DNA of 64,000 bases from Cardiobacterium sp. Marseille-Q4385 (GTDB taxonomy: Bacteria; Pseudomonadota; Gammaproteobacteria; Cardiobacteriales; Cardiobacteriaceae), in NCBI RefSeq assembly GCF_916618745.1, contig NZ_OU745373.1:880001-944000 (forward strand). The letters are read 5' to 3'. The notes beneath the pieces were generated by a model. It saw nothing but the letters and a program-made list of their open reading frames with translations, was not told where the DNA came from and did no database searches. Position numbers and translations under genes: made by a program. Each line of letters begins with the position of its first letter. The stretch's first letter is position 1. Positions 52,245 to 61,217 of this stretch are shown piece by piece.

Positions 52245-53141
52245 TTATTTCGGGAAGAGATTGGCGCAGACAAGGGCGCAGAGGGCGATACTGAGGATGC
52301 CGCCGAGCAGCATTTTGCCGTAGTCGCCGAGGCCGGGTGGGTCTTCTGGGTCTTTTGGCAGCAACAGGAAGGTGAGCGCGAGGGCAATGACGGCAAAGCG
52401 CAGGGTAAGCGGCAGCGGCGCAGCGCTCTCTTCGTAGCTGCGGTACAGCATGAAATGGCCATAAGCGACGAAGGTGGCGACGGCAACCGCTTGGGGGATG
52501 CCGTAAACGCTGCGTCGCAACCGCCAGGCGGCGAACCACAGCGCACAGGCGAGATAGGGCACGAGCAGCTGCGCGCTGCGGTTGAGAAAAAAGTACTCGC
52601 TGAAACGGCTGGTATCGCCCGCGACCGGCAGCAGTAGATGGCAGATGACAGCGCCGAGGACGGGGAAAGCGAAGACGATGCGCCAGTAGGGATAGCGACG
52701 TGCGCGCCAGTCGCGACGGTCTTCAAAGGTCGGCTCCGGGCGTGGCAGAAGCGAATACGCGAGCTGTGCGAAGGCAATCATCCTGATCGCGAGCACGATA
52801 AGGATTTCCCCCAGAAAGGGCGGCGCAAAATGGACGTATAGCGCCTGCTGGTAGGGGAAAAACGTCTGCGGCAGGCTGAAAAGTCCGATCAGCATCATGG
52901 CGCGGCCAACGCCCTGCTGTTCGCGTTCGGCACGGCCAAGAAACAGCGGCAAGGCGGTGAGGACAGCGGCAATAACGGCAGCGCCGCAGAGTACGGCGAG
53001 AGTACGGGGGTCAAACGGCATCATGCTGCCAGCGAGGAAGCCGGGACGGAGGAGGAGATAAAGCAGTGCGGTGAGGATGACATTGCCGAGGATGAAGCCA
53101 CCAAGGATGCGGGCGTAAGGGTAAGGCGGGCGATAGGACAT
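52245..53141 (-). CDS. Polytopic membrane protein, MSY..PYPY family (copy 2)
   Basis: 298 residues from MSYRPPYPYARILGGF. About eight hydrophobic segments with a central soluble loop (PRPEPTFEDRRDWRARRYPYWRI) that again contains RYPY. A clear paralogue of the upstream gene: same opening, same loop and the same WFAAWRLRRSVYGI motif (WLAAWRVRRTATGI in the other). Not recognised; no catalytic motif. It starts 7 nt after the stop of copy 1. Confidence 0.78.
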   Translation of the reverse strand: MSYRPPYPYARILGGFILGNVILTALLYLLLRPGFLAGSMMPFDPRTLAVLCGAAVIAAVLTALPLFLGRAEREQQGVGRAMMLIGLFSLPQTFFPYQQALYVHFAPPFLGEILIVLAIRMIAFAQLAYSLLPRPEPTFEDRRDWRARRYPYWRIVFAFPVLGAVICHLLLPVAGDTSRFSEYFFLNRSAQLLVPYLACALWFAAWRLRRSVYGIPQAVAVATFVAYGHFMLYRSYEESAAPLPLTLRFAVIALALTFLLLPKDPEDPPGLGDYGKMLLGGILSIALCALVCANLFPK

Positions 53142-53148
53142 GGCAGTG

Positions 53149-54114
53149 CTAAAAGATAAGAGTGTACAGATAAGGGAACAGCCCAACAGTCAGCACGATG
53201 CAAAGCGCCGCCCAGCTGAGGCCAAGGATAGCCAGCATAATAAAATCGACTGTGGTCGTGTGCCAGTGCGGTTCGGGTGGCAGGAATATCAGAGCCACAA
53301 TCAGCACCGCAATGGCAAGGCGAGCGGTAAGGATGGCGGCAAGGTTCATTTCTACCCCGCTACCGCCGTAATACACCGAATTTGCTGCGAGCAGGGGAAA
53401 AATGAACATCGCCGGCACAATGACGGCAGTCAGCACATGAATAATACCTGTTGCCGTGCGCCGCACCCGCCAGGCGGCGAGCCACAGCCCCAAAAACATG
53501 CCGGGCATGAAGAGCAGACTCATATCTTTGGGAATATTGCCCAGCCGAATCGAGCGGAAGAGGACGAGTATCAGCAGACAATACAGCACGCCGTAGAGCA
53601 GGCCCGTCAGCAGCGGGAAAGCACAGATAACGCGTACATAAGGATAGTCGGGCGGGGCACTATCGATATCATCTGTATCTTCGGCAGGCGGCAGGAAACG
53701 GGTGGAGAGCAGGCCATAAATCACTGCTGTCAGTGTTACCTCCCCCAAAATGGGCAGAAGCTGGGACAGTAGCAACGCGAACGACCACTGTTCACCCGGC
53801 AGAAGGGGAAAATCTCGCAAGGAATAAACCATGATGCCTAAGTGCACCAATAGCCCCAGCACGACCGCCATCCATATCGTGCGACGGATACCGTCCCGGG
53901 TGCGTGTGACACGCCGCCACAGCAGCCAGGCGGTGAGCGGCAGGGCACAAGCCAGTTGCAGGAGGACGATTGATCGCAAAACGGGCAGCAGACTGCTAGG
54001 GCTGCCAAGAATAAACGGATAACGCAGGATAGCGGAGACAAAGGCCAGCAGGATGCCACCACCAATGAAACCGAGAGCGACACGCATGTAGGGGTACGGG
54101 GCTGGATAAGACAT
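53149..54114 (-). CDS. Polytopic membrane protein, MSY..PYPY family (copy 1)
   Basis: 321 residues from MSYPAPYPYMRVALGF, the start inferred by alignment with copy 2. About eight hydrophobic segments; the loop DDIDSAPPDYPYVRVICAFPLL mirrors the N-terminal PYPYMRVALGF, indicating two half-repeats of four spans each. First gene of a four-gene minus-strand operon with copy 2, the YwqK-like protein and the 130-residue protein. Function unknown. Confidence 0.78.
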   Translation of the reverse strand: MSYPAPYPYMRVALGFIGGGILLAFVSAILRYPFILGSPSSLLPVLRSIVLLQLACALPLTAWLLWRRVTRTRDGIRRTIWMAVVLGLLVHLGIMVYSLRDFPLLPGEQWSFALLLSQLLPILGEVTLTAVIYGLLSTRFLPPAEDTDDIDSAPPDYPYVRVICAFPLLTGLLYGVLYCLLILVLFRSIRLGNIPKDMSLLFMPGMFLGLWLAAWRVRRTATGIIHVLTAVIVPAMFIFPLLAANSVYYGGSGVEMNLAAILTARLAIAVLIVALIFLPPEPHWHTTTVDFIMLAILGLSWAALCIVLTVGLFPYLYTLIF

Positions 54115-54170
54115 AAAAACTCCCTGCGCAGATGAACGATACTCGCATGATACTGTGCCTGACAGCAGAG

Positions 54171-54194
54171 CCGCCAAGCGGGATAAACACTGGG
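54171..54194 (+). repeat. Mini-hairpin repeat copy
   Basis: CCGCCAAGCGGGATAAACACTGGG in the gap between the M48 gene and the membrane-protein operon. Confidence 0.75.
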
Positions 54195-54353
54195 CTCAAG
54201 CCGCCGCTCATGGCCTGGTTAATGCAATAGTGCCTATCCTCTGCCTCGTTTTCCGTAACGGTATCAGGAAAAATGAAAAAGCGTGTGCTTGCGCCGCTTG
54301 GCAACTGTTTAGGTACGCTGGTTTTATCTGCTGCCCACCCGGCGATTGCTACG

Positions 54354-56207
54354 TCATTCACCCGCAGACAGCGCTTGGGGCATTAACAGGTGTTGCAGGG
54401 CGAAGCGCAGATGTGCCTGTTTGAGGGTGAGTTGCGGTTTTTGGCGGTAGTAGTTGGTGAGGCTGTTGTATAGGGTTTGCCGGTAGGGTCGCGCGAGGCG
54501 GCGCAGTGTGTCGCCGTGGCGGCAGAGTTGCAGGCTGCTGGCGGATGTGTCGGTGTTGAGGGGTTGCCATGCGGGCGCTTGGCTGAGTGCCGGCCCCTTC
54601 GTCAGCAAGCGCTGGTAGGTGCTTTGCGGGTTGGGATCATCGGGATCGTCGGCGGCGAGGTAGTTGTAGAGGTAGGCGATGGCGGTTTCGCGGGCGCGGT
54701 AATCGTCGTTATTGTCGGGGATGCAGGTGGCGCGCCAGGCGAGGTAGGCAGTGTGTTCGTAGCGGCTGAGTTCGCCGTCGTGCTGGATGAGGCGGCGGAT
54801 TATCGGGTCAAGGTAGCGTTTGGTGGCGATGTTGAAGTTCAGCGCGGCGCGGCTCAGGTAGGCGATGAGGGCGAGGCGTTGCAGCGGGTCGCTTTGTTCG
54901 ATGGTGCTGTAGGCCCGGCGGCAGGCCGTTTGCATGGCCTCAGGCAGGAGGGCGGCTTTTTCGAGTTCGGCATAGGCCGCGCCGCTGTGGTAGGCGAAGT
55001 AGGCAAGCAGGGCGGCGACGGGATCGTCAGGGGCGGGTTGCAGCTTGGCGGCAAGGAGGCGGTCGTAGGTGGCTGGCGGGTAGCTGGGGTTGGGTTCGGG
55101 CGGCGGCGCGATGGGTTGCAGGGGTGCGGCGGCCCGGTTGTTGCGGCAGGCGTCAATGTTGCTCAGGATGGCGCGCAGTTCGGCGCCGCTGATGTTGCCG
55201 CCGCCCCAGGTTTTGATGCGCTCGCGCAGGGTGGGATGGGTTTGCAGGCGTCGCCAGCCGGGGCGGCGGTAGTCGATGAAGTAGATGTGGGCGCGGTCAA
55301 GCAGCGAGCGACGCGGATGGATGCCCTGGGTATGCAGGGCGTAGGCTTTTTTCAGGGCACCGACGAGGGCGCTGCTGTCGCGGGTGTATTGCACGGCGCG
55401 GGCGTCCGCCATTTCTTCACGGTGCCGGGCGAAGGCCGCTTGCAGGAGGCGGCCATAGAGGTAAAGGATGCTGCTGCTGGTGATGAGGTTTGTTTCGTCG
55501 TCGGTCATGCGCAGGATTTGTCTGCCACCCCTGACTTCAGGGGTGTAAAGGTGTTCTTCGCCACGCCGGCCGCCGCCGTTGCTGTAATAGCAGGAAAGCA
55601 TGGCGGTGAGGCGGTTGTAGAGGACGGGGTCGCCGTTTTCGATGTGGCCGAATTCGTGGGCGAGGACGGCTTGCAGTTCGTCGCGGCTGAGGTTGTCGAG
55701 TGCGCCCTGGCTGACGGCAAGGGCAAGGTCGCCGTTTGTGTCGCTGAGGGCGAAGGCGTTGATGCTGTGGTCGTCGCGCAGGACGTAGGCGTCGGGGTCG
55801 TCGATGTCGGCAGCGAGGCTGAGTTCGGCGATAAGGTTGGTGTAGCGGCGTTCTGCCGGGTCGTTATTGGGGCAGGCAGGGGTAGCGCCGAGGGACGCCG
55901 CCTGTTCGTCCACTGTCATGGCATCCAGGGTGCGCCGCATGGTGTGGTAAGCGGTGAGGATGCGGGAGGTGGGATAGAGCGCCGCGACCAGGCTGATGAT
56001 GACCGGCATGGCAAGAAAACCGATAACTCCGCCGCTGGCGATGATGGGGTGGGGGGACTTGCCGAGGGTGACAAGGCCGATAAGCGGCAGGAAGAAGACC
56101 GAGGTGTAGCCAAGATGGGCCAGCAGCAGGCTCAACCAGAAAGCGAGTTGCAGGCGGCGGCTGGCGCGCTTGGCGCGGCGGTGTTTGTCGTGAAAGCGGG
56201 TGGGCAT
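54354..56207 (-). CDS. M48-family membrane zinc metalloprotease
   Basis: 617 residues. Two N-terminal membrane segments (about 22-45 and 55-80), then the M48 catalytic domain with HEFGHIENGD at about 184-193 and the downstream REEMADARAVQ helix supplying the third zinc ligand (EMADARA, about 267). A C-terminal helical region of about 280 residues (from about 335) has no family I recognise. The size and two-span anchor recall HtpX-like relatives, but the long C-terminus differs. Probably a membrane-protein quality-control or processing protease. Confidence 0.85.
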   Translation of the reverse strand: MPTRFHDKHRRAKRASRRLQLAFWLSLLLAHLGYTSVFFLPLIGLVTLGKSPHPIIASGGVIGFLAMPVIISLVAALYPTSRILTAYHTMRRTLDAMTVDEQAASLGATPACPNNDPAERRYTNLIAELSLAADIDDPDAYVLRDDHSINAFALSDTNGDLALAVSQGALDNLSRDELQAVLAHEFGHIENGDPVLYNRLTAMLSCYYSNGGGRRGEEHLYTPEVRGGRQILRMTDDETNLITSSSILYLYGRLLQAAFARHREEMADARAVQYTRDSSALVGALKKAYALHTQGIHPRRSLLDRAHIYFIDYRRPGWRRLQTHPTLRERIKTWGGGNISGAELRAILSNIDACRNNRAAAPLQPIAPPPEPNPSYPPATYDRLLAAKLQPAPDDPVAALLAYFAYHSGAAYAELEKAALLPEAMQTACRRAYSTIEQSDPLQRLALIAYLSRAALNFNIATKRYLDPIIRRLIQHDGELSRYEHTAYLAWRATCIPDNNDDYRARETAIAYLYNYLAADDPDDPNPQSTYQRLLTKGPALSQAPAWQPLNTDTSASSLQLCRHGDTLRRLARPYRQTLYNSLTNYYRQKPQLTLKQAHLRFALQHLLMPQALSAGE

Positions 56208-56347
56208 GGCGGCCTCGTGGTGGGTGAGCAGGCGGAGTATAGCGGGGTCTGCTTTTTTCGGTTTAGCACTGCGACAAGCGGGGTAAACTGCCGGTGTTGT
56301 CCGGCAGCAGGTGTCGGCAGCGTCATCTGGTTACAAGGAGTCATTAC

Positions 56348-57517
56348 ATGGAACCCATCCGTCAAGCCTTCGCGCAACTCATCGCCGCTCACAACGGCGA
56401 GTTGCGTCAGCAACTGCAACATGCCGCTGCCGCCTGCGCGCAGCAGGATTTTGCCCCTGCCCATACCGTGCTTGTCCCGCTGGCTGCCGCCGGCGAGGCG
56501 CAGGCGCAGTTCATCCTCGGCACGTTTTATTTGTATGCGCAGGGGGTGACGCAGGATGTGCATCAGGCTATTGTCTACTGGCAGCAGGCGGCGGCACAGG
56601 GCATGGCGTTGGCGCAAACTTCCCTCGGCGCGCTCTATGCGGCGCAGGGGCGGGACGATGAGGCACGCGGGCTTTTGGCGCAGGCAGCCGCTCAAGGCGA
56701 AGGTTATGCGGCAAGCGCCTTGCAGATGTTCGGTGAACAGCCGTCGGCAGCGGTGCAGCGCGCTATCCGCATTTTGCGGGAAGGGGATGCAGACGGCGCC
56801 CGGCGCAAGCTGGAAGCGCTGGCACGCGAGGGCAATGTGGAAGCTATCCGCTATTTGGCGGTGATGTTCCAGCGCGGCATCGGTGTAACGCAGGATTATG
56901 CGATTGCGCGTGAGTGGTGGGGCGTCGCCCTGGCGTTACAGGATGATGTGGCGCAGTACGCGATGGGCGAGCTTTATTTCAACGGCGATGGTGTCACGCG
57001 TGACTATGCGCAGGCGCGTAGTTATTGGGAGCAGGCAGCGGCGCAGGGCAACAGCGAAGCGCAGCGCGGCCTGGGCATGCTTTTCCGCGACGGGCATGGC
57101 GTGGCGCAGGATTATGCCGAGGCGCGGCGGTGGCTGGCGCAGGCGGCGGAACAGGGGCTGGCGGTGGCGCAGTATGAGTTTGGCGCGCTGCATCAGGCGG
57201 GCTTCGGCGGCGCAGTAGATGAGGCGGCCGCGCAGCACTGGTGGCAACTGGCGGCATTGCAGGGGCATGTGGATGCGCAGTTGGCGTTGGGCTCGCTATT
57301 TTTGCAGCGGCAGGATTTCACCGGCGCACGCGAGTGGTTGCAGCAGGCGGCGGCGCAGAATGACGCGCATGCGCAGTATTTGCTGGGCCTCAGTTATGTG
57401 TTTGCCGATGATGTTGAGGAGCATCTCGACGATATTCATACGCTATGGCACCGCGCCGCCGCTCAAGGACATGAAAAGGCGCAGGAGGCGCTGCGGAAAC
57501 TGCACGGGGAATCGTAG
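56348..57517 (+). CDS. Sel1-like repeat protein
   Basis: 389 residues from MEPIRQAFAQLIAAH, with AAGGAG 7 nt upstream. About eight Sel1/TPR-like units of 36 residues (A..GD..A...LG.LY..G.GV.QDYA.A..WW..AA.QG), e.g. about 60-95, 205-240, 241-276. No signal peptide. Sel1 proteins act as protein-protein scaffolds. It is divergent from the M48 gene, with about 140 nt between them. Confidence 0.88.
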   Translation: MEPIRQAFAQLIAAHNGELRQQLQHAAAACAQQDFAPAHTVLVPLAAAGEAQAQFILGTFYLYAQGVTQDVHQAIVYWQQAAAQGMALAQTSLGALYAAQGRDDEARGLLAQAAAQGEGYAASALQMFGEQPSAAVQRAIRILREGDADGARRKLEALAREGNVEAIRYLAVMFQRGIGVTQDYAIAREWWGVALALQDDVAQYAMGELYFNGDGVTRDYAQARSYWEQAAAQGNSEAQRGLGMLFRDGHGVAQDYAEARRWLAQAAEQGLAVAQYEFGALHQAGFGGAVDEAAAQHWWQLAALQGHVDAQLALGSLFLQRQDFTGAREWLQQAAAQNDAHAQYLLGLSYVFADDVEEHLDDIHTLWHRAAAQGHEKAQEALRKLHGES

Positions 57518-57552
57518 AGGGTGGTGCCGCAGGTTGGGTGACGAAGCGGATG

Positions 57553-57623
57553 TATCCCGCTTGACGCGAGCCCAGGTTTTATCCCGCTTGGCGGGCTCAG
57601 TATTGACGCCGCTTGGCGGGCAT
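57553..57623 (-). repeat. Array of three mini-hairpin repeats, reverse orientation
   Basis: Three copies of the reverse-complement core (ATCCCGCTTG, ATCCCGCTTGGCGGG, GACGCCGCTTGGCGGG) with about 22-24 nt spacing, between two convergent genes. Confidence 0.75.
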
Positions 57624-57646
57624 GGTTGCGTCAGCGGCATGGCGTT

Positions 57647-58105
57647 TTATTGGTTTATCACGCTTTTGCGTTTTGCGGGTGGCTGCGTGAGGCGACGGCG
57701 GGCGCGGCGGCGCAGGTACCACGGAAGGAAGGCCCAGAGGATGAGGAAAGGAGGAATCAGGTCTGTCAGCCAATAGGGAACTCCGGATGCGAAGTCGGTC
57801 GCGAGGTTCAGGATGAAAGCCAATAATGGCAGGAAGTATAGGTACACCCGCCCAACTTGGCGCCAGTGAAGCGGCTGTTTTTGTATGTAGCAGCGGCTGG
57901 TATCGGTGTAGGGGATTAGCCAGAACAGGCGCTGTTCTTCGGCAATTTCCCACACACGCAGACTGTATAACGGGATGAGCGGGACGTACAGGGCGATAAT
58001 CCAGCAGGTGGTGATGTAGCTGCCGTCTGTATGGAAGTCGCTTTTGCCGTACCAGGTGATGCCGAAGCCGTTGATGGAGGTGATGGAGCTGTTGAGCCCT
58101 GACAT
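57647..58105 (-). CDS. Small membrane protein of unknown function
   Basis: 152 residues; AGGAG 7 nt before the ATG. Starts INGFGITWYGKSDFHTDGSY, with hydrophobic segments at about 32-50, 86-104 and 112-128 and a basic C-terminus. The G-x-x-(W/F)-Y-G-(K/R) opening followed by DGSY-(I/V)-TT-x-W and a PLIPL segment is common to a group of small uncharacterised bacterial membrane proteins. No function known. Confidence 0.78.
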   Translation of the reverse strand: MSGLNSSITSINGFGITWYGKSDFHTDGSYITTCWIIALYVPLIPLYSLRVWEIAEEQRLFWLIPYTDTSRCYIQKQPLHWRQVGRVYLYFLPLLAFILNLATDFASGVPYWLTDLIPPFLILWAFLPWYLRRRARRRLTQPPAKRKSVINQ

Positions 58106-58129
58106 GATTGTTCTCCTGTGGGTGGTGTT

Positions 58130-59944
58130 TTATATCTGCCCGTGTTTGAGGGCGCGGATAAGGTAGCGCGTGGGGTTGATGCGTTCGAGTTGCGGCGCAG
58201 GCAGCGGAATGGGGGTGGCGTTGATGATGGCGGTGAGGATGTCGGCGTTCAGCCAGGCGTAGGTGCAGCCTTTGGAGCCGAGGCCCTGGTGCATGTATTG
58301 GCGCGGGTGGTGCGCGATGTCGCGCATGATGGTTTTGTGGGCATCGCGGCGCAGGGCGGCGTATTCGCGCAGGACGCTGGCGGTGTCGCCGATGGCACCG
58401 ACGAGCGGCATGTGGTCGCGGCTGGCGCCCCGAATGCCGACGAAGTGTCCGCGCAGGCGGGTTTGTGCACCAGGCAGGTGTTGCAGGATGGCGGCGAGGT
58501 TTTTGGCATCGTCGCTGTCGCGCGGGGTCAGGTCGGTGTCTTCCGGGTCGAAACCGGCGCCGCTGTAGATGCTGTCGTCATCAGGGATGAGGGTGCGTTC
58601 GCCGCAGTACACGCCCGGCGGCACACGGTCGCTGTAGTAGGTGCTGCCCTGTCCGCGCAGGGGACGGATGGTGTCGCGCAGTGCGGTTGCCGGGTTGAGG
58701 GTTTGTTGCCAGCCGCAGCAGTGGATGATGGCAGCGTAGTCATCAAGCGCGGCAAGGCTGGTGATGGTGGTGTTTTCGCGGCGGATATTGGGATGGTCGG
58801 CAAGGGTAGCGAGCAGGGTGGGCAAGTGGATGACGCCGCCGCGCGGGTAGGTGAGGTCGGTGGCGTCGCCGCTGATTTCGTCGGCATTCAGCAGCTGGGC
58901 GTTAAGCAGGGCTTGCTGGCGTCGTGCTTCGCGCGGGTTTTCGGCGTGGTTGGTGACGCCGCAGGGGTTGTAGATGTTGCGCGGGTAGGTGTGCAGGGCG
59001 CGCATGGCGTGATGCCAGGTGGCGAGCTGGTAGGGGCGGTCGGGTGAGTCCTCGCTGTCGGGGTTGAGGTAGGGTACGGCGAGTGGAACGTGGCTGGCGG
59101 CGGGGTGGGCGTCGCTGTGGTAGAGGGTGACGCGGCGGCCGCTTTCAGCCAGGGCGCGCGCGGTGGTGCTGCCGGCGATGCCCGCGCCAATGATGGCGAC
59201 GGGGCCGTCTGCGGCGGCGGGCTGGTTATTCCAGTGCGGGCGCGGTGCAGGCAGGGTGGTGAGGGTGGCGGTGAGCATGTCGCGTTTTGCGCCGTAGCCG
59301 GGGATTTTTTCGGGGGTAAAGCCGGCCTGGCTCAGGGCGTCGCGCACGGTAGCTGCGGCGCTGAAGGTGGCAATGGTCGCGCCCGGCGCGCTGTGGCGGG
59401 CGATTTCCTGCATGAGCGCAGGCGTCCAGCAGTCGGGGTTTTTCGCTGGTGCAAAGCCGTCGAGGTACCAGGCGTCCACACGGGCACGCAGCGGTGGCAG
59501 GGTATCGCGGATGTCGCCGAGGATGAGGTGCAGGTGGATGCGCGGGTGGATTATGAGCAGGTGGTGGCCCGCGTGGTTGTGCGGGTTTTGCGCCAGGATG
59601 GCGGCACGGAGGGTGGGCTGCGGCCAGTTTTGCCAGAGGCGGGCGAGGTCGTTTGCGGCGATGGGATGGCGCTCGAAGCTAAGATAGTGCAGGCGGGCGC
59701 TCGGCGGTGCGTCGTGTAGGAAGGTCTCGGCGGTGTGGATGAGGTTGAGGCCGGTGCCGTAACCGATTTCACCGATGGTGATGTTGCCGGTGCAGCGGGC
59801 AAAACGTTCGTGCAGATGGTTGCCGTTAATGTAGGTGTGTTCGGTTTCGGCAAAGCCGTTGCCGCTGTAATAAATGTCGTGGTAGCGCTCGCTGCGCGGG
59901 TTGCCCGCGTCATCCAGGTTGAGGTGGGCGTAATCGAGCAGCAT
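58130..59944 (-). CDS. mnmC: Bifunctional tRNA 5-methylaminomethyl-2-thiouridine synthesis protein
   Basis: 604 residues. The N-terminal methyltransferase half (about 1-235) has GEIGYGTGLNLIHT and the catalytic YLDGFAPAKNPDCW; the C-terminal FAD-oxidoreductase half has the dinucleotide motif IIGAGIAGSTTARALAESGRRVTLY (about 250). It removes the carboxymethyl group of cmnm5s2U34 and methylates the product to mnm5s2U. Somewhat shorter than E. coli MnmC (about 668). It begins 2 nt after the nitronate-monooxygenase-like gene, so the two are co-transcribed. Confidence 0.93.
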   Translation of the reverse strand: MLLDYAHLNLDDAGNPRSERYHDIYYSGNGFAETEHTYINGNHLHERFARCTGNITIGEIGYGTGLNLIHTAETFLHDAPPSARLHYLSFERHPIAANDLARLWQNWPQPTLRAAILAQNPHNHAGHHLLIIHPRIHLHLILGDIRDTLPPLRARVDAWYLDGFAPAKNPDCWTPALMQEIARHSAPGATIATFSAAATVRDALSQAGFTPEKIPGYGAKRDMLTATLTTLPAPRPHWNNQPAAADGPVAIIGAGIAGSTTARALAESGRRVTLYHSDAHPAASHVPLAVPYLNPDSEDSPDRPYQLATWHHAMRALHTYPRNIYNPCGVTNHAENPREARRQQALLNAQLLNADEISGDATDLTYPRGGVIHLPTLLATLADHPNIRRENTTITSLAALDDYAAIIHCCGWQQTLNPATALRDTIRPLRGQGSTYYSDRVPPGVYCGERTLIPDDDSIYSGAGFDPEDTDLTPRDSDDAKNLAAILQHLPGAQTRLRGHFVGIRGASRDHMPLVGAIGDTASVLREYAALRRDAHKTIMRDIAHHPRQYMHQGLGSKGCTYAWLNADILTAIINATPIPLPAPQLERINPTRYLIRALKHGQI

Positions 59945-59946
59945 GG

Positions 59947-60963
59947 TCAGGCAATGAGTTGGCGGATATGTTGCGCCTGGTGATTCAGGTAGTGGGTCAG
60001 GTTCTGCGGGTCGTCGATGGCACTCAAAGCAACAGACAGCGGGCGCTCTTCGGGTTTGATATCGAAAGCGGCAGCAAAGAGGGCTTCGTCGCCGCGCAGC
60101 AGTTCTTCGTTTTCTTTGCTGAAACCGTGACGCAGGCAGCGCAGCGGACGGAGGGTGTACTGGCGGCTGATTTCGCTGTCGTATTCGCTGGCATGGATGA
60201 TGCGTTCGCGGATTTCCGGGTCAAGGCCGTTTTCGGCGCAGGCGAGGAAGGGACGATCGAGCATCACCGCCTGTGCACCGCTGATGATGGCTGCGACGAT
60301 ATCGGCACCGTCGGTGAAGTCGCCCCAGAGGACGAGCGGTTTGTCGCTGTATTTGCGCACTTGTTGCAGGAGCGAAAGGGCGCTTTGTTCGACGCGCGGC
60401 AGGTCGTTGCTGAAGTAGCTGCGTTCACCGCCCGCTTCCATGCCTTGCAGGACGAGGGCGTCCACGCCGTAGTCGTCCGCGCTGATGGCTTCAAGCAGGT
60501 TGCCGACGATAGCGAAGGTGAAGATGTTTTGTTCTCGGATGAGAGAGAGGGTTTCGCGGTCGGGCAGACCCTGGGCAAAGCCGATGGCGCGCGGTTTAGC
60601 GGCCATGGCGATGTCGAGCAGGTCAAGGAAGTGGTCGCCGCGCTGCGCCGTGAGCGGCTCGGTGAAGAGGCGGCGTTGCAGGATTTCGGCGGCGAAGCTG
60701 TCAGGGTTGTCGCCCTGCGGCTGCTGCGGCAGCAGGTGGGCAAAACAGAAAGACGGCGCGCTATGGTGTTTGCGGTAGGCGTTGATACGGGCGGTGAGGC
60801 TGTCGCGGTTGTCATGCGCGGCAATGCGGATGATGCCGTGTGCGCCATGAGCGCTGATTTTGCCGGACATTTCAGCGTCGATGAGATCAAAGGGCAGCGG
60901 CGCCTGCCAGAAGGGATATTGGCTTTCCAGTTGCTGGCTGAGGACGTTGGGGACGAGGTACAT
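59947..60963 (-). CDS. Nitronate monooxygenase-like (2-nitropropane dioxygenase) flavoprotein
   Basis: 338 residues from MYLVPNVLSQQLES, with GGAAA upstream. TIM-barrel FMN enzyme family: FDLIDAEMSGKISAHGAHGIIRIA, IGFAQGLPDRETL, DALVLQGMEAGGER (the LQG.EAGGH-type flavin segment) and VLWGDFTDGADIVAAIISGAQAVMLDRPFLA. The catalytic His seen in classical class I enzymes is replaced (EAGGER instead of EAGGH), so nitronate oxidation is not certain. A TATAAT at 60997-61002 gives a short leader. Confidence 0.8.
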   Translation of the reverse strand: MYLVPNVLSQQLESQYPFWQAPLPFDLIDAEMSGKISAHGAHGIIRIAAHDNRDSLTARINAYRKHHSAPSFCFAHLLPQQPQGDNPDSFAAEILQRRLFTEPLTAQRGDHFLDLLDIAMAAKPRAIGFAQGLPDRETLSLIREQNIFTFAIVGNLLEAISADDYGVDALVLQGMEAGGERSYFSNDLPRVEQSALSLLQQVRKYSDKPLVLWGDFTDGADIVAAIISGAQAVMLDRPFLACAENGLDPEIRERIIHASEYDSEISRQYTLRPLRCLRHGFSKENEELLRGDEALFAAAFDIKPEERPLSVALSAIDDPQNLTHYLNHQAQHIRQLIA

Positions 60964-60996
60964 GCGTAATTTCCTTGATTGGTATATCTGCCGGAA

Positions 60997-61002
60997 ATTA
61001 TA
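60997..61002 (-). promoter_or_regulatory. -10 element for the nitronate monooxygenase-mnmC unit
   Basis: TATAAT on the minus strand 34 nt upstream of the ATG; no good -35. Confidence 0.5.
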
Positions 61003-61135
61003 GCGGAAAGCCGTTTGTTCAGCCGCGCATGCGGGATGAATGCTGTTTGGCCAGGCCATGTGGCTCCGCGATGCGATTAAAGGCAGCCGGGCTTTGTTTA
61101 CGGCGTAAGGCGATGCTTGCGCTTAAAACAGACAT

Positions 61136-61163
61136 AAAAAAAGCCGGGCTTTGCAGCCCGGCA
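61136..61163 (-). terminator. Intrinsic terminator of the candidate sRNA
   Basis: Perfect 8-bp stem GCCGGGCT/AGCCCGGC with 4-nt loop and eight T on the minus strand. Confidence 0.85.
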
Positions 61164-61213
61164 AACAACCACCAAAGGAGGATATAGAGGAGATAACATC
61201 AATGATGTCGGGT
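61136..61213 (-). ncRNA. Candidate small regulatory RNA with anti-Shine-Dalgarno tract
   Basis: Predicted transcript of about 78 nt starting about 5 nt past a consensus promoter. It has a short 5' hairpin (ACATC-ATT-GATGT), an unpaired pyrimidine-rich centre (ATCTCCTCTATATCCTCCTTT) that is complementary to AAAGGAGG-type ribosome sites, and an 8-bp terminator stem (GCCGGGCT-GCAA-AGCCCGGC) followed by eight T. No protein start with a ribosome site lies in it. The downstream gene has its own -10, which argues for a free RNA rather than a leader; an attenuator for that gene remains possible. Confidence 0.65.
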
Positions 61214-61217
61214 GTGG

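Noticed and set aside
61136..61200. Leader peptide (MLSPLYPPLVVV...) with attenuation of an amino-acid operon
   Set aside because: No Shine-Dalgarno before its ATG and no branched-chain or other amino-acid biosynthesis genes downstream; kept only as an alternative to the sRNA reading.
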